Of a DNA stretch of 6,266 bases, positions 6,170 to 6,266 are shown piece by piece (the first letter of the stretch is position 1; every line of letters starts with the position of its first letter). The DNA comes from Candidatus Kapaibacterium sp. (GTDB lineage Bacteria; Bacteroidota; Ignavibacteria; Kapaibacteriales; UBA961), in contig JALRFC010000117.1 of NCBI GenBank assembly GCA_023253875.1, positions 1 to 6,266 of the forward strand. The letters run 5' to 3'. Both the position numbers and the translations under genes were made by a program. Under the pieces are notes generated by a model. The model ran no database searches, was not told the origin of the DNA, and saw nothing but the letters and a program-made list of their open reading frames with translations.

Positions 6170-6266
6170 ATGAACACTCGTATCATTCTCATTCTTTTCT
6201 TTGTGCAATACACGTTCACCTTCGCACAGCCTAAATTGGAAGTCATTGGTGGGAGTACTATTGACT
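6170..6266 (+). CDS. N terminus of an exported protein, possibly DUF1573-type (3' truncated)
   Basis: Only the first 32 codons are in the window. ATG 6170 gives a textbook signal peptide: Arg4, hydrophobic core IILILFFVQYTFTF, and FA before Gln20. The mature protein starts QPKLEVIGGSTID. The pattern P-K-[LI]-E-V-x-G-G-x-T-x-[DN] right after the signal peptide is how many Bacteroidota and Ignavibacteria DUF1573 proteins begin (next expected residues: a [WF]G turn). That assignment rests on about 13 residues and is tentative; export itself is well supported. An in-frame ATG at 6125 would add 15 residues (MLHSLKARHNLIYSS) and make an overlong n-region, so 6170 is preferred. No TAnnTTTG box lies between 6110 and 6169, so it may be read through from the barrel gene upstream. 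Confidence 0.55.
   Translation, partial: MNTRIILILFFVQYTFTFAQPKLEVIGGSTID

Overview
The window most likely comes from a chromosome of the Bacteroidota or a close relative in the FCB group (Ignavibacteria/Kapabacteria-like lineages are possible). Three lines support this. Five of the six gene starts with an upstream region in view carry a perfect TAnnTTTG element, the -7 box of the Bacteroidota housekeeping sigma factor. The first gene has a 3-coathanger-like stack followed by a type IX-like C-terminal tail. The exported proteins have signal peptides that cleave just before Gln. Base composition looks moderately AT-rich by eye. No IS element, integrase, tRNA, rRNA or CRISPR array was seen.

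Layout from left to right: (1) the 3' end of a large secreted or surface protein on +, ending at 831; (2) radA/sms on -, 2184 to 826; (3) a DUF2461 protein on +, 2299 to 3003; (4) a single-domain STAS anti-sigma-factor antagonist on -, 3353 to 2997; (5) a family 9 (heptosyltransferase-type) glycosyltransferase on +, 3433 to 4479; (6) a predicted outer-membrane beta-barrel protein on -, 5159 to 4458; (7) a second predicted barrel protein on +, 5324 to 6109; (8) the 5' end of another exported protein on +, perhaps of the DUF1573 type, running off the right edge.

The first seven genes alternate strand one by one. All three tail-to-tail pairs overlap at their stop codons (by 6, 7 and 22 bp), and all three head-to-head pairs share a short promoter region. 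Apart from genes 7 and 8, each gene is therefore probably its own transcription unit. The genes do not form an obvious pathway: DNA repair, regulation by partner switching, envelope glycan synthesis and envelope proteins sit side by side. Genes 1, 5, 6, 7 and 8 all concern the cell envelope or its exterior.

I found no convincing new multi-gene system. The points most worth a second look are the compact alternating layout, the near-palindromic bidirectional promoter between radA and the DUF2461 gene, the interleaved promoters of the two barrel genes, and the unidentified exported proteins at both ends.
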